DNA of 64,000 bases from NCBI RefSeq assembly GCF_017745095.1, contig NZ_JAGHZZ010000013.1, positions 72,046-136,045 of the forward strand. The letters run 5' to 3'. The notes beneath the pieces were generated by a model. That model did not search any database and had not been told where the DNA came from. It saw only the letters and a list, made by a program, of their open reading frames with translations. The stretch comes from Sporocytophaga sp. GTDB taxonomy: Bacteria > Bacteroidota > Bacteroidia > Cytophagales > Cytophagaceae. Within the stretch, counting starts at the first letter, position 1. Every line of letters starts with the position of its first letter. Shown here piece after piece: positions 10,166 to 18,693 of the stretch. Made by a program: the position numbers and the translations under genes.

Positions 10166-12337
10166 TCACTTTTCGTTTTTAATAAAAGGATGAAAGAAAT
10201 CTTTTATTATTGCCTTTTCAACTCCTGCACTTACAGCATTCCAAACAAAAGTTATAAATCCGTCCGTTTTCTGTCTTTGGTATGATAGAGATTCAACTTT
10301 ACTACCATTATTTTTTATAGCAAAATTTGCAATACGTGATTTAAACCTCCTTTTCTTTCCTGAATCTCTAATGACATTAATTCTCAGATCTTGGAAATCT
10401 AAAGTAAACGTCCCATTAGCGATGCCACTGAGAACTTCCATGTTTAGCGATGGCAATGCAAAGGTTCCTGATCTGAGCTTCAATCCTGAAAATTGCATTA
10501 TGCCGTTAAATTTAGTACCATCAATAGGAGATAATGTTCCCTTAAGTGTGCAATCAAAAGACTTCCTATACAATGGATATCTGATTACGACATCCAGCTC
10601 TCCCTGATCCATAATTTTAGACTGAATCATAAATACAGAGCTGGAAGTATCTCCATTTTCACTGGTCAGATTGGAAAGGTTTTTGATTTTTAAATGAGTA
10701 TCATTGAAAGTAAGCTTTCCACGCCTGTTTAGTATATCATCAAATTGTTCAAAAGTAATATCACAATTTGTCAAATCAAACTCTTTTATATTAAGGTAAA
10801 AACCCAACTCTTTGAGTAATTCATTAGGCATTCTTCCCATCATTGCATAAGAAGTTTTAAAATTTTCATTGTCGTAAATTTTAAGCTGCATACCTGAAAC
10901 CTTAAGTAGCTGCATCTCCAGTCCTGTCCCTGATATCAGTCTGTGAAAATTCACAGATTCCCCCTCTATCTTTTCTATTGTATTGTTAAACATGATAAAT
11001 GTTTCTTCTGTTTTGTGCACCTGAGCAAGAGAAAAGCCTTTAAGAAAAATCTTGCCTTCCCCAGTAAAAGCTTCCAGACTTTTGACCTTCAACTCAATGT
11101 TTTGGGGGAGAACTTTTGTCACATAATTTTTAACATCCAAACTTATTTCCCCCCAATAATTACTTGCTTTAATTGAACCGGAACTGACAGCTATGTCCTT
11201 TGCCAACAATAGTATGTCTTCTGCTGCTTGTTCTACGAGGCCTTTAGGACTAAATACCTTTAAACTTACCTTCCCTTCTTTCAAGGCAAATGTTTTTATA
11301 TTTAAACTATTACTTATATATGGTAAAAACTTTGCCAGCATGTCTCCAACACTGACTGAACTATCGTTTGCAGTAATCGTGGTTATAAAATCAACATCAG
11401 GAGTCTGAAAAAACAATTGTCCGATTGCTATTTTATTTTCTTTGAAAAAGAGAGAAAAATCTACTTCGTAAGCCCTTATGAATTTTATCTTCGCATTATA
11501 TTTTTCTTTATCCGATCTTTTCAATGGAGTAACTCTAACATCATGCATACCCAATAAGGAATCTTCATAGCTACCAAGAAATTGCTTCACCGATATTTCA
11601 AACAAGCTGTCACTGCTTACAAGCTTATAGTTACCTATATTGAATTTTACCTGAGTTGTGAACAGAACATTTCTGGAGGCTCCGGTATCTATGCGAATAT
11701 TGCGCATCTCAAGAAATATACTGTCTGCATTTTGTTTGGTAGTTCCAGTTTTTCCTTTTAAATCAACAGCCAGAACTCCTCTGTTAATTTTAAGCTCATT
11801 AATATTAAGAGACCCTGCAAAGCTTGCTACAAGGCCAGGAACCACATCCAGAAAGCTTTGGTGAGCTATCTCAATTGTATCTACCGGAATATTTCCTTTA
11901 AATGAGAACTTGGGGTCCTGTATTTCTATACCGTCGACTTTCAAAGCTCTATCCAAGATATACGTTACCCACTTTACATTTTTAACTTTAATATTTTCAG
12001 CTCTGACTTCTACATCTGAATAGTTTCCCCGTGGATTTTCAAGTCTGATTTTCTTCAGAACCGTTGTATCCTGAAAGATATGTACATTCCCTATATTCGC
12101 ATTCCCTTCTAAAAGCATCAGGTTAAACTTGTCAAACTCCAATAAATAAAGACCTCCGGAGGATTGATATACTGATTCTATGATTTTTCTTTTTACAATA
12201 GGAGTGATAAAAATATTGACAATTACATATAACAATAGCGAGAAGATGACCAGTCCGGAAACTATTATTCCTAAAACTTTAAAAAGCTTTTTTATAAATG
12301 ATACCAATTTTTCCTCTTTATTTAGCTGATCACTCAT
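10166..12337 (-). CDS. AsmA-like membrane-anchored envelope protein
   Basis: A 723-aa protein with one N-terminal membrane helix (about residues 25-48) and a long periplasmic part built from repeating amphipathic beta strands, such as VDGIEIQDPKFSFKG and TFALKEGKVSLKVFS. The anchor followed by V-x-N-I-F-I-T-P-I-V-K-R-K-I and the arrangement of a short polar alpha segment then a long beta groove are typical of AsmA/DUF748-type proteins, which are thought to act in lipid transport or outer-membrane homeostasis. The assignment rests on architecture, not a catalytic motif. It stands alone, 121 bases upstream of a sensor kinase on the same strand. Confidence 0.6.
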   Translation of the reverse strand: MSDQLNKEEKLVSFIKKLFKVLGIIVSGLVIFSLLLYVIVNIFITPIVKRKIIESVYQSSGGLYLLEFDKFNLMLLEGNANIGNVHIFQDTTVLKKIRLENPRGNYSDVEVRAENIKVKNVKWVTYILDRALKVDGIEIQDPKFSFKGNIPVDTIEIAHQSFLDVVPGLVASFAGSLNINELKINRGVLAVDLKGKTGTTKQNADSIFLEMRNIRIDTGASRNVLFTTQVKFNIGNYKLVSSDSLFEISVKQFLGSYEDSLLGMHDVRVTPLKRSDKEKYNAKIKFIRAYEVDFSLFFKENKIAIGQLFFQTPDVDFITTITANDSSVSVGDMLAKFLPYISNSLNIKTFALKEGKVSLKVFSPKGLVEQAAEDILLLAKDIAVSSGSIKASNYWGEISLDVKNYVTKVLPQNIELKVKSLEAFTGEGKIFLKGFSLAQVHKTEETFIMFNNTIEKIEGESVNFHRLISGTGLEMQLLKVSGMQLKIYDNENFKTSYAMMGRMPNELLKELGFYLNIKEFDLTNCDITFEQFDDILNRRGKLTFNDTHLKIKNLSNLTSENGDTSSSVFMIQSKIMDQGELDVVIRYPLYRKSFDCTLKGTLSPIDGTKFNGIMQFSGLKLRSGTFALPSLNMEVLSGIANGTFTLDFQDLRINVIRDSGKKRRFKSRIANFAIKNNGSKVESLSYQRQKTDGFITFVWNAVSAGVEKAIIKDFFHPFIKNEK

Positions 12338-12411
12338 TCCTATGGGTATTCAGGTCTAACCTTTACCCAAAGAAACTGTTTATTGGTTGCTGATTTTTAA
12401 TAATTTCTATT

Positions 12412-12636
12412 ATGAAATCTCTATTCATCTATCCAAAAAAACCTTGCTTTAAAAAGCCCGAAAAAGAAAATACTTCAAGGAAAGCAAACAGAATGAATGA
12501 TAAACATGGTCTTCTGAAAGAGATCTACAACCGCAACAAATATCTGGTGTATCCTGGAAGTGCTGCATTGAAAATCAATAATAAATTGGCCGGTGAAATG
12601 AATAGGTTTTCACTTTGGCAAAAAAAAATCAAGTGA
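12412..12636 (+). CDS. Small basic hypothetical protein (74 aa)
   Basis: A 74-codon frame starting with ATG, rich in Lys, Asn and Arg, without signal peptide or Cys pairs. It runs divergently from the AsmA-like gene, 74 bases away. The second half (EIYNRNKYLVYPGSAALKIN) has a pattern that looks protein-like, but I know no family and there is no clear ribosome binding site. It could be spurious. Confidence 0.35.
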   Translation: MKSLFIYPKKPCFKKPEKENTSRKANRMNDKHGLLKEIYNRNKYLVYPGSAALKINNKLAGEMNRFSLWQKKIK

Positions 12637-12680
12637 TAAAGTGGGAGTGATTCAGAAAGAAAAAGAGATTATAAAAATAA

Positions 12681-12705
12681 AAGCCCATCCGGGGAGGGTG
12701 GGCTT
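12681..12705 (-). terminator. Rho-independent terminator of the cold-shock gene
   Basis: Stem AAGCCCA (12681-12687) and TGGGCTT (12699-12705), extended inward by CC/GG pairs; on the minus strand it is followed by TTATTTTTATAA. It lies 35 bases beyond the csp stop codon. Confidence 0.8.
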
Positions 12706-12739
12706 CAAAGTAAGTAAGGGATAAGTTTTGCTATTTTGG

Positions 12740-12952
12740 CTAAACTAAGGAAACGTTTACAGCGTTGGGCCCTTTCTTACCCTGCTTTACTTCAAATCGA
12801 ACCTTGTCATTTTCTCTGACCTGGTCGATCAGTCCACTAGCGTGAACAAAAATTTCTTCTCCGGATTTTTCATTTTTAATAAATCCATATCCTTTGGAAT
12901 TATTGAAGAACTTTACAGTCCCTTGTAACATTGAAAGTTGTAGCATTGACAT
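12740..12952 (-). CDS. Cold-shock domain protein (CspA family)
   Basis: A 70-aa OB-fold nucleic-acid chaperone. RNP1 (KGYGFIKN) and RNP2-type (EIFVHASGL) motifs are intact, followed by VRFEVKQGKKGPNAVNV. Family members normally begin M-x-x-G-T-V-K-F-F, so the true start may be the ATG at 12931; upstream in-frame ATGs at 12946 and 12952 would add up to seven residues. The longest frame is given. It binds single-stranded RNA and prevents secondary structure during cold or stress. It follows ttcA on the same strand by 67 bases and has its own terminator. Confidence 0.93.
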   Translation of the reverse strand: MSMLQLSMLQGTVKFFNNSKGYGFIKNEKSGEEIFVHASGLIDQVRENDKVRFEVKQGKKGPNAVNVSLV

Positions 12953-13019
12953 TAGATTTTAATAATGCTACATCAACCCAAACTAATCCAGAATGTTTAA
13001 TAGAGTTGAATTATTTTTT

Positions 13020-13838
13020 TTAATCACACTTTTCCGTAACGCCTTTGTCTTTCACAAGAGACATAAAACCTTCAAAATCATAAAGATCTTTATCCAATAA
13101 ATGTGATGGCGATATATTTTTCAAGGCATTAAAAATAACTTCGGTTCTGTCAGAATAATCTTTTTCCCAATTTTCGAGCATTTTTTTAATTACCTGTCTC
13201 TGCATATTTTGCTGTGAGCCGCAAAGATTGCAAGGAATAATCGGATAAGCCTTTGCAACAGAGTATTTTTCAATTTCTTTTTCTTTACAGAATGCCAGAG
13301 GTCTTATCACTATATGTTCCTGGTTATCAGTTTTGTATTTGGCTGGCATTGCTTCCATTTTTCCACTGAAGAATAGGTTCAGAAAGAATGTCTCTATGAT
13401 GTCTTCCCTGTGGTGCCCTAATGCGATTTTTGTTGCACCCAGTTCTTTTGCTGCAGTGTATAAAGTACCTCTTCTTAACCTTGAACAAAGAGTGCAAAGT
13501 GTTTTTCCTTCCGGAGTTTTTTCTTTAACAATCGTGTAAGTGTCACGCTCTATAATTTTATAAGGTACACCGACGCGGGTTAGGTATTCAGGAAGGATGT
13601 GCTCAGGGAAATCGGGCTGTTTCTGATCTAGGTTGACGGCTATAATTTCAAAAGAATATTTCCCATTTTGCTGAATATGCATAAGGATATCCAACATAGT
13701 ATAACTATCTTTTCCACCGGAAAGACATACCATAATCTTATCCCCGTCTTCTACCATCTTATAGTCCTCTATCGCATTCCAAACAGCTTTTCTAAGCTTT
13801 CTTTCGAGTTTTTCAAATTCAAAATCCTGATTTTCCAT
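13020..13838 (-). CDS. ttcA: tRNA 2-thiocytidine(32) synthetase TtcA
   Basis: A 272-aa ATP- and Fe-S-dependent enzyme that thiolates C32 of some tRNAs. The PP-loop SGGKDS lies at residues 40-45. Cluster-binding Cys pairs are visible: C115-x-x-C118 in [14 protein letters not shown] and C203-x-x-C206 in [25 protein letters not shown] is also a TtcA signature. Length is near that of proteobacterial TtcA without the long C-terminal tail. Single gene, upstream of csp on the same strand. Confidence 0.9.
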   Translation of the reverse strand: MENQDFEFEKLERKLRKAVWNAIEDYKMVEDGDKIMVCLSGGKDSYTMLDILMHIQQNGKYSFEIIAVNLDQKQPDFPEHILPEYLTRVGVPYKIIERDTYTIVKEKTPEGKTLCTLCSRLRRGTLYTAAKELGATKIALGHHREDIIETFFLNLFFSGKMEAMPAKYKTDNQEHIVIRPLAFCKEKEIEKYSVAKAYPIIPCNLCGSQQNMQRQVIKKMLENWEKDYSDRTEVIFNALKNISPSHLLDKDLYDFEGFMSLVKDKGVTEKCD

Positions 13839-13946
13839 ATTTCAAAGCAAAACTAAATGCAAAGTTTCTAAATTAGTCTTGCTTAACCAACTTTTTAAAG
13901 AGATTAATCAGTAATCTTATGACTAACCCCTCATAATCAAGACTTA

Positions 13947-15191
13947 TCAACTTGGCTTAAAACCAAAGGGAGATGTTTTAAAAAATAAATTAAAAATGGT
14001 GCCATATCCCGATTCGCTTTGTACTTCAATCTTTCCATTATTTTTCTCCATAATACTCTTTACAAGATATAGTCCGCCACCCAAACCATCTTCAATATCA
14101 TGAGCTTTTCTGAATGCCTGAAAAATCCTTTTATGATCTTTAGGACTTATTCCTATTCCATTATCACAGAAGCTCAATATAAGTCTCCCTTTTTGCATCT
14201 GTGTTTTAATGACAATTTTGATATTGTTTCCAGGAGTTCTGAATTTAATAGAGTTTAAAAGTAAATTTAGCAATACAGACTTTAATTGCTTTCTTGAAAA
14301 AAGTATAGTTAATACTTGAAATTCTCTTACCACCGTAAGCTTTCCATCAAATAAAACAGGATTAATATCATTTAAGACTTCATCAAGAATATCCGAAATG
14401 TTTATTGGATCCTTTTGTTCTAATAGATCTGTATTATAAATCTCCGAGATTTCAATCAACAATTCAATTGTTTTTTTTATTCGGTCTAATGATGTGTTAA
14501 GCATCTGCATTAGCATTTCTACCTCCCCACTGTCGTTGGTGACCTCCAACATCATCTCTTTAAGCAGCCCTTCTATATTAGAAACCGGAGCTTTTAATTC
14601 AATATATACTTTATTAATAAAGTCATCCAATTCCGAATAAGCCTTCTTCAGATTAGTATCTTTTTCTTTCACCTCTATGAAAGACCTTTCCACATTTGCA
14701 TTCAAATGGTTTTCACTATCAAAATATATAGAAGCCATAGCCCCATGGTCAAGAGCTTTTTTAGCAGCTTCAATTTCCTGCTGACGATGTGCAAAAAATT
14801 CCTTTAAAATCAATCCTTCTTGCATAGCATAGAAATGATTCATTTCTATTATAACTTCAGATATTTTATTTATATCAGTTGAATAAAATATCAGGTATTC
14901 AATAAAAGAACTCCTTATAACATTTACCCTTAATGAAAATTTTTCAACCTGAGCTTCTTCGAATTCATAATATTTATTTACAGGGATGTATTCATCGGTA
15001 TAGATTGACTTGAGGTACAGTTCCATTGCTGCCCTGAGGCAATAAAAGTCATTTTCAGGAATGTTATTATAGTAAAGCTTTAGGAAATGAGCCTTGTCAG
15101 AATCTATTTTTTTTGAATATTCAACTGTTATATGATCCAGGTAATTTTTATAAAGATAGAATGCAAAGTTTCTGAAATGAGTATAAACCAT
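13947..15191 (-). CDS. Soluble histidine-kinase-like protein lacking the phospho-accepting His
   Basis: A 414-aa cytosolic protein. Residues 1-180 are an all-helical sensor region with no PAS, GAF or membrane signature; it superficially resembles helical RsbR-type N-termini. Residues 185-250 align with HisKA, but the H-box reads FINKVYIELKAPVSN: Ile197 (codon ATT) occupies the place of the catalytic His seen in the neighbouring kinases (FIYTASHDLKAP). The ATPase domain is complete, with N box (LLNLLLNSIKF), G1 (CDNGIGIS) and G2 (GLGGGLYLV). It therefore probably binds ATP but cannot autophosphorylate at the usual site; it may act as a phosphatase, a heterodimer partner or an allosteric switch. 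Confidence 0.75.
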   Translation of the reverse strand: MVYTHFRNFAFYLYKNYLDHITVEYSKKIDSDKAHFLKLYYNNIPENDFYCLRAAMELYLKSIYTDEYIPVNKYYEFEEAQVEKFSLRVNVIRSSFIEYLIFYSTDINKISEVIIEMNHFYAMQEGLILKEFFAHRQQEIEAAKKALDHGAMASIYFDSENHLNANVERSFIEVKEKDTNLKKAYSELDDFINKVYIELKAPVSNIEGLLKEMMLEVTNDSGEVEMLMQMLNTSLDRIKKTIELLIEISEIYNTDLLEQKDPINISDILDEVLNDINPVLFDGKLTVVREFQVLTILFSRKQLKSVLLNLLLNSIKFRTPGNNIKIVIKTQMQKGRLILSFCDNGIGISPKDHKRIFQAFRKAHDIEDGLGGGLYLVKSIMEKNNGKIEVQSESGYGTIFNLFFKTSPFGFKPS

Positions 15192-15356
15192 TGATCACTT
15201 ATTTATTAATAAGAAAAAAAAGTACCCCCATTATAAACCACCAATAACAATACTTTTTACAAAATGTTTTTTAACCAAATATCTTTTGATTTTATACATC
15301 GAAAGCTTGATTAAAAATAACCAATCATACTTGATTATATATCTATCGGTGAAAAG

Positions 15357-16028
15357 TTAACCGAATAGAGTTTCTTCCGGAAGGTAGAAACCATACTTTT
15401 CTACTTCCTTTCTTGTAATTTTATAATTGTTATGTAATATAGATTTGATACCAAGCTTTCCTGCTATAGCTGTCATTAGTTCTCGTTCTTCGATATACAA
15501 AACTTCGCTCGCATCGGAGCCTGAAATATCAAGTGCTATTTTGTAAAATTCCGGATCAGGCTTACAGAGCTTCAGATAAGAGGAAGAAATAAACGTATCC
15601 ACGAATTCCTGAAGCTTAAATTTTTTAATTCTAAATTCATTCAATTCTCTGCCTTCATTATTGAGGGCTACTATTTTCAGTCGAAAATGTCCTCTTAAAA
15701 ATTTTATATATTTAATCATCTCTTCATGAGGCTTCGACTGCTCAAAGACGAAATTTTTATATTCGTCACATCCGAAATTTCTATCAGTAAAAAAAACAAC
15801 ATACTTAATATATTCGTCAAGACTTATCTTTCCACAATAATAAAGAGAAGCAACCTCTGTATGTCTGAACAAAACTTCATCTGCTTCTATTCCAAAAAAG
15901 TTTATCGAATCTTTCACACATTTTCCATCCCAACTATTGGATAATAAAACTCCTCCAATATCAACAAAAACAGTTTTTATAACTGGCTGTGATTGTTGCA
16001 TCAATTTAAGAAAATCTGAATCATTCAT
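15357..16028 (-). CDS. HAD-superfamily hydrolase
   Basis: A 223-aa haloacid-dehalogenase fold protein. Motif I is FVDIGGVLL (nucleophile Asp near residue 22), motif III is the Lys in KLCKPDPEFY near residue 157, and motif IV is the acidic pair in VLYIEERE. Motif II reads ALNNEGRELNEFR, with Asn in the usual Thr/Ser place. An alpha-helical cap (about residues 35-100) makes it subfamily IA, like epoxide-hydrolase N-domain/phosphatase types. Substrate unknown. No signal peptide. It lies between two kinases on the same strand but with gaps over 100 bases. Confidence 0.78.
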   Translation of the reverse strand: MNDSDFLKLMQQSQPVIKTVFVDIGGVLLSNSWDGKCVKDSINFFGIEADEVLFRHTEVASLYYCGKISLDEYIKYVVFFTDRNFGCDEYKNFVFEQSKPHEEMIKYIKFLRGHFRLKIVALNNEGRELNEFRIKKFKLQEFVDTFISSSYLKLCKPDPEFYKIALDISGSDASEVLYIEERELMTAIAGKLGIKSILHNNYKITRKEVEKYGFYLPEETLFG

Positions 16029-16148
16029 TTGGCTTGCTTTATGTCTGTAGAAAGATTTGATTTAAGTACTACTACCCAAATTCAAAACCTGATTTATGCT
16101 GTAAATGTTACTGATCAAAATAAAAATGTGAGATTCTTTTAAAACTAG

Positions 16149-17882
16149 TTATGCTTTTACAGTGAAATAAAAAACTGATCCCTTTCCAAGTTCTGATTCC
16201 ACTCCTATATTGCCACCATTTTCTTCTACTATTCTTTTTACAATTGATAAACCCAGCCCCGAACTACTAATGCCTGGATCATCATGTGCTACAGTAAACT
16301 CTTCAAACAGTTTGTTTTGATATTCGTGGCCAATACCTCTTCCGTTATCAGAGACAGAAAAACGATAATATTCGCCCTGTCGAGTGCAATCCACAACTAT
16401 ATGCCCTTCGGCTTTATCCATATATTTTATGGCATTACTGATAAGATTCAGAAATACCTGAATAAGTGAAACTTGGTGATATTGCACAGTATTAGGAAGA
16501 TTTTTGGTTATCTGTACTTCAATATTTTCCGGTGGATGCAAGTTTTGTACAATGTTATGGACAAGGTCATACACTTTGACAGGTTCTTTCATTTTATACT
16601 CTTCCCTTGCAGATTTAAGCACACCATCAATAAGTTTTTTCATATCAAGAGATTTCTCCTTGATCATATCTAGCATTTCCTTTCCATCTGCATCTAATGG
16701 CTTATTTTTATAATCTTCTTTCAAGAAATCAGCGAGTGGCATGATAGAGCTTAATGGTGCTTTCAGATCATGAGAGATAACATAAGCATATCTGTCCAGC
16801 TCGTGAATCTTGTGTTCCAGCTTACCTGTCATTTCATTAAATGCTTTCCCCAGCATACCAATTTCATCTCCCGATTTTATCACTGCTCTTTCGGAAAGTT
16901 CTCCTTCATTGATCCTCCTCGCGGTTTCAGTTAGCTTTTCTATAGGCTTTGCAATATAGCGACCAATAATATAAGCAGGTATCGTAAGAAAAATCACAAG
17001 AAATAAATTCAATAATATGAGAATATCGGATAGTTCTTTCACCGGCTTTAATGCCTCTTCTTTATTTATCTGGGTTACCAGCCCCCATTCCTGATCTTGT
17101 ATAAATCTGGTAGCTGCATAAACCTTTTTTCCTTTATAATTATATACCTCATGAGCAATACCGGACTTTCCTAAAAGGGCTACATTGAGGGCCGTGCCTT
17201 CAATATCATTACTATACATCATTGTTGTACTTCTATCATGCCGGAGGGGTACAAGATATATTACACCGCTATCCCGTCTTTCGCCTAGTATTGTTTCTCC
17301 AGTCTTTCCCAGCCCCGTTGAATCATCCATTATTTCCATAAGGTCATTTCCATCCATATTAGCCAGAACGACTCCTACCATTGTACTATCTTTATTATAG
17401 AGTGGAGATGAAATATAGAAGGACAGTTTATCTTGTTCATCATAGGAAAACTCACCTAAGTAAATCTGATTTTTTTGAGCAAGCATAAAGGCTTCCCTTT
17501 GCAATCTTTCAATTGAAGGCATTGAATCATGCCTGGTTGAAGCTAGCAGGTGACCTGTAGTGTCTATAATACTGATCTCATGTACTGTTGGAAACTTATC
17601 ATCCAACAAATCAATCGATCTTAAAAAATCCTTGTCAAACTTATTTCTCTCAAAAGCGGTCTTAAACATGTCCAAACTACATATAAAACGAATCAGATAT
17701 GTGCGCCTTTGGATGAACTGATTAATATCAATATATTTAGCTTCAGCTACGGATTCTAGCTGGTTTTCTATCTGTCGGACAAAAGCTTTTTTTACATTAA
17801 AAATGTAGACGAAATATAATAAGGTAATGAGGGTAACCGCAACTAACAGGATAATGAGGGATAGCTTGAATTTAATTTTCAT
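16149..17882 (-). CDS. Membrane sensor histidine kinase with Cache and HAMP domains
   Basis: A 577-aa kinase. A membrane helix at residues 7-28 is followed by a periplasmic double-Cache sensor (about 35-275, with DTTGHLLASTRHD and VGVVLANMDGNDL strands), a second helix near 282-303, a HAMP linker (YIAKPIEKLTETARRIN), HisKA with an intact H-box (YVISHDLKAPLSS), and a HATPase with DNGRGIG and GLGLSIV boxes. Cache domains bind small metabolites such as carboxylates or amino acids; the ligand here is unknown. No response regulator neighbours it. Confidence 0.9.
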   Translation of the reverse strand: MKIKFKLSLIILLVAVTLITLLYFVYIFNVKKAFVRQIENQLESVAEAKYIDINQFIQRRTYLIRFICSLDMFKTAFERNKFDKDFLRSIDLLDDKFPTVHEISIIDTTGHLLASTRHDSMPSIERLQREAFMLAQKNQIYLGEFSYDEQDKLSFYISSPLYNKDSTMVGVVLANMDGNDLMEIMDDSTGLGKTGETILGERRDSGVIYLVPLRHDRSTTMMYSNDIEGTALNVALLGKSGIAHEVYNYKGKKVYAATRFIQDQEWGLVTQINKEEALKPVKELSDILILLNLFLVIFLTIPAYIIGRYIAKPIEKLTETARRINEGELSERAVIKSGDEIGMLGKAFNEMTGKLEHKIHELDRYAYVISHDLKAPLSSIMPLADFLKEDYKNKPLDADGKEMLDMIKEKSLDMKKLIDGVLKSAREEYKMKEPVKVYDLVHNIVQNLHPPENIEVQITKNLPNTVQYHQVSLIQVFLNLISNAIKYMDKAEGHIVVDCTRQGEYYRFSVSDNGRGIGHEYQNKLFEEFTVAHDDPGISSSGLGLSIVKRIVEENGGNIGVESELGKGSVFYFTVKA

Positions 17883-17965
17883 ACCTTAAAAAAAGAACCT
17901 CTCGTTATTAAAAAGACTGTGTTTTTTTTCGTAGACCGATATATATATTAGTCTGACAATGAAGG

Positions 17966-18610
17966 TCAATAAATAACTTCGATATCTTTTTTTTCAGTAA
18001 AAAGCTTCCAGTATTCCTCTCCTATTTTATCAGGATTGTATTTATCATCGTCTGCTCGGACGATGCCGCTAATCGTAACAGTTCCAACATAAATTCTTTT
18101 TGCAAGCAAAGCATGGTTGAGAGAAACGGCCAGGTTTCTTATTCCCGCTTTACCCACTGCCAAAGAGCCATATTGAGGAATGGGATGGATAGATAATCCA
18201 CCTCCTGTGAGGAGAATACTTCCTGAACCCGGCTCCATGTCGGGAATCACATATTTAACTGCAGTAATAACGTTTGCTACATTTAATTTAAAATCCTCTG
18301 TAAGGGATTCAGAGGTTTCATTGAGGATGTTGCCAGCTTTTAATCTTGCGGCATTGTATACGAGCACCTGAGTTGCTCCAATGAGTTCTTTGATCTTCTT
18401 TAAAGCAGCTTCGATCTCCTCCGGCAAGGAAGCGTCTGCAACAGCATAGCCGGCATCAATACCATCATATTTCAACTCCTGAACCAGCTTCTTAAGTTTA
18501 TCTTCGGTTCTGGAAATAAGCGCAATAGTATAGCCCTCTTTCCCAAACTTTCTTGCGACACCCAAACTCACACCTTTTCCTGCACCGATAATTGTAACTA
18601 CTTTTTTCAT
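17966..18610 (-). CDS. Short-chain dehydrogenase-like protein with atypical active site
   Basis: A 214-aa Rossmann-fold protein. The nucleotide site is present: TIIGAGKGVSLG at residues 6-17, D-A at 59-60 and YNAA (NNAG equivalent) at 85-88. The catalytic YxxxK motif is altered: Lys is K154 but the Tyr position is Leu150 (QYGSLAVGKAG), so ordinary SDR chemistry is doubtful. Relatives with a GGGL...SLAxGKA pattern form a known-looking subgroup in my recollection. The product could bind NAD(P) and reduce a substrate by another residue (Y147 is nearby), or be regulatory. Monocistronic, ahead of selO's 3' end. Confidence 0.72.
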   Translation of the reverse strand: MKKVVTIIGAGKGVSLGVARKFGKEGYTIALISRTEDKLKKLVQELKYDGIDAGYAVADASLPEEIEAALKKIKELIGATQVLVYNAARLKAGNILNETSESLTEDFKLNVANVITAVKYVIPDMEPGSGSILLTGGGLSIHPIPQYGSLAVGKAGIRNLAVSLNHALLAKRIYVGTVTISGIVRADDDKYNPDKIGEEYWKLFTEKKDIEVIY

Positions 18611-18693
18611 TATGCTGAAGAAGATTTATTCCTTCAAATAATAAAAAATCAATGTTTTTGTTCAAACAATTGCCGATTAATTCATTCGGTCCA

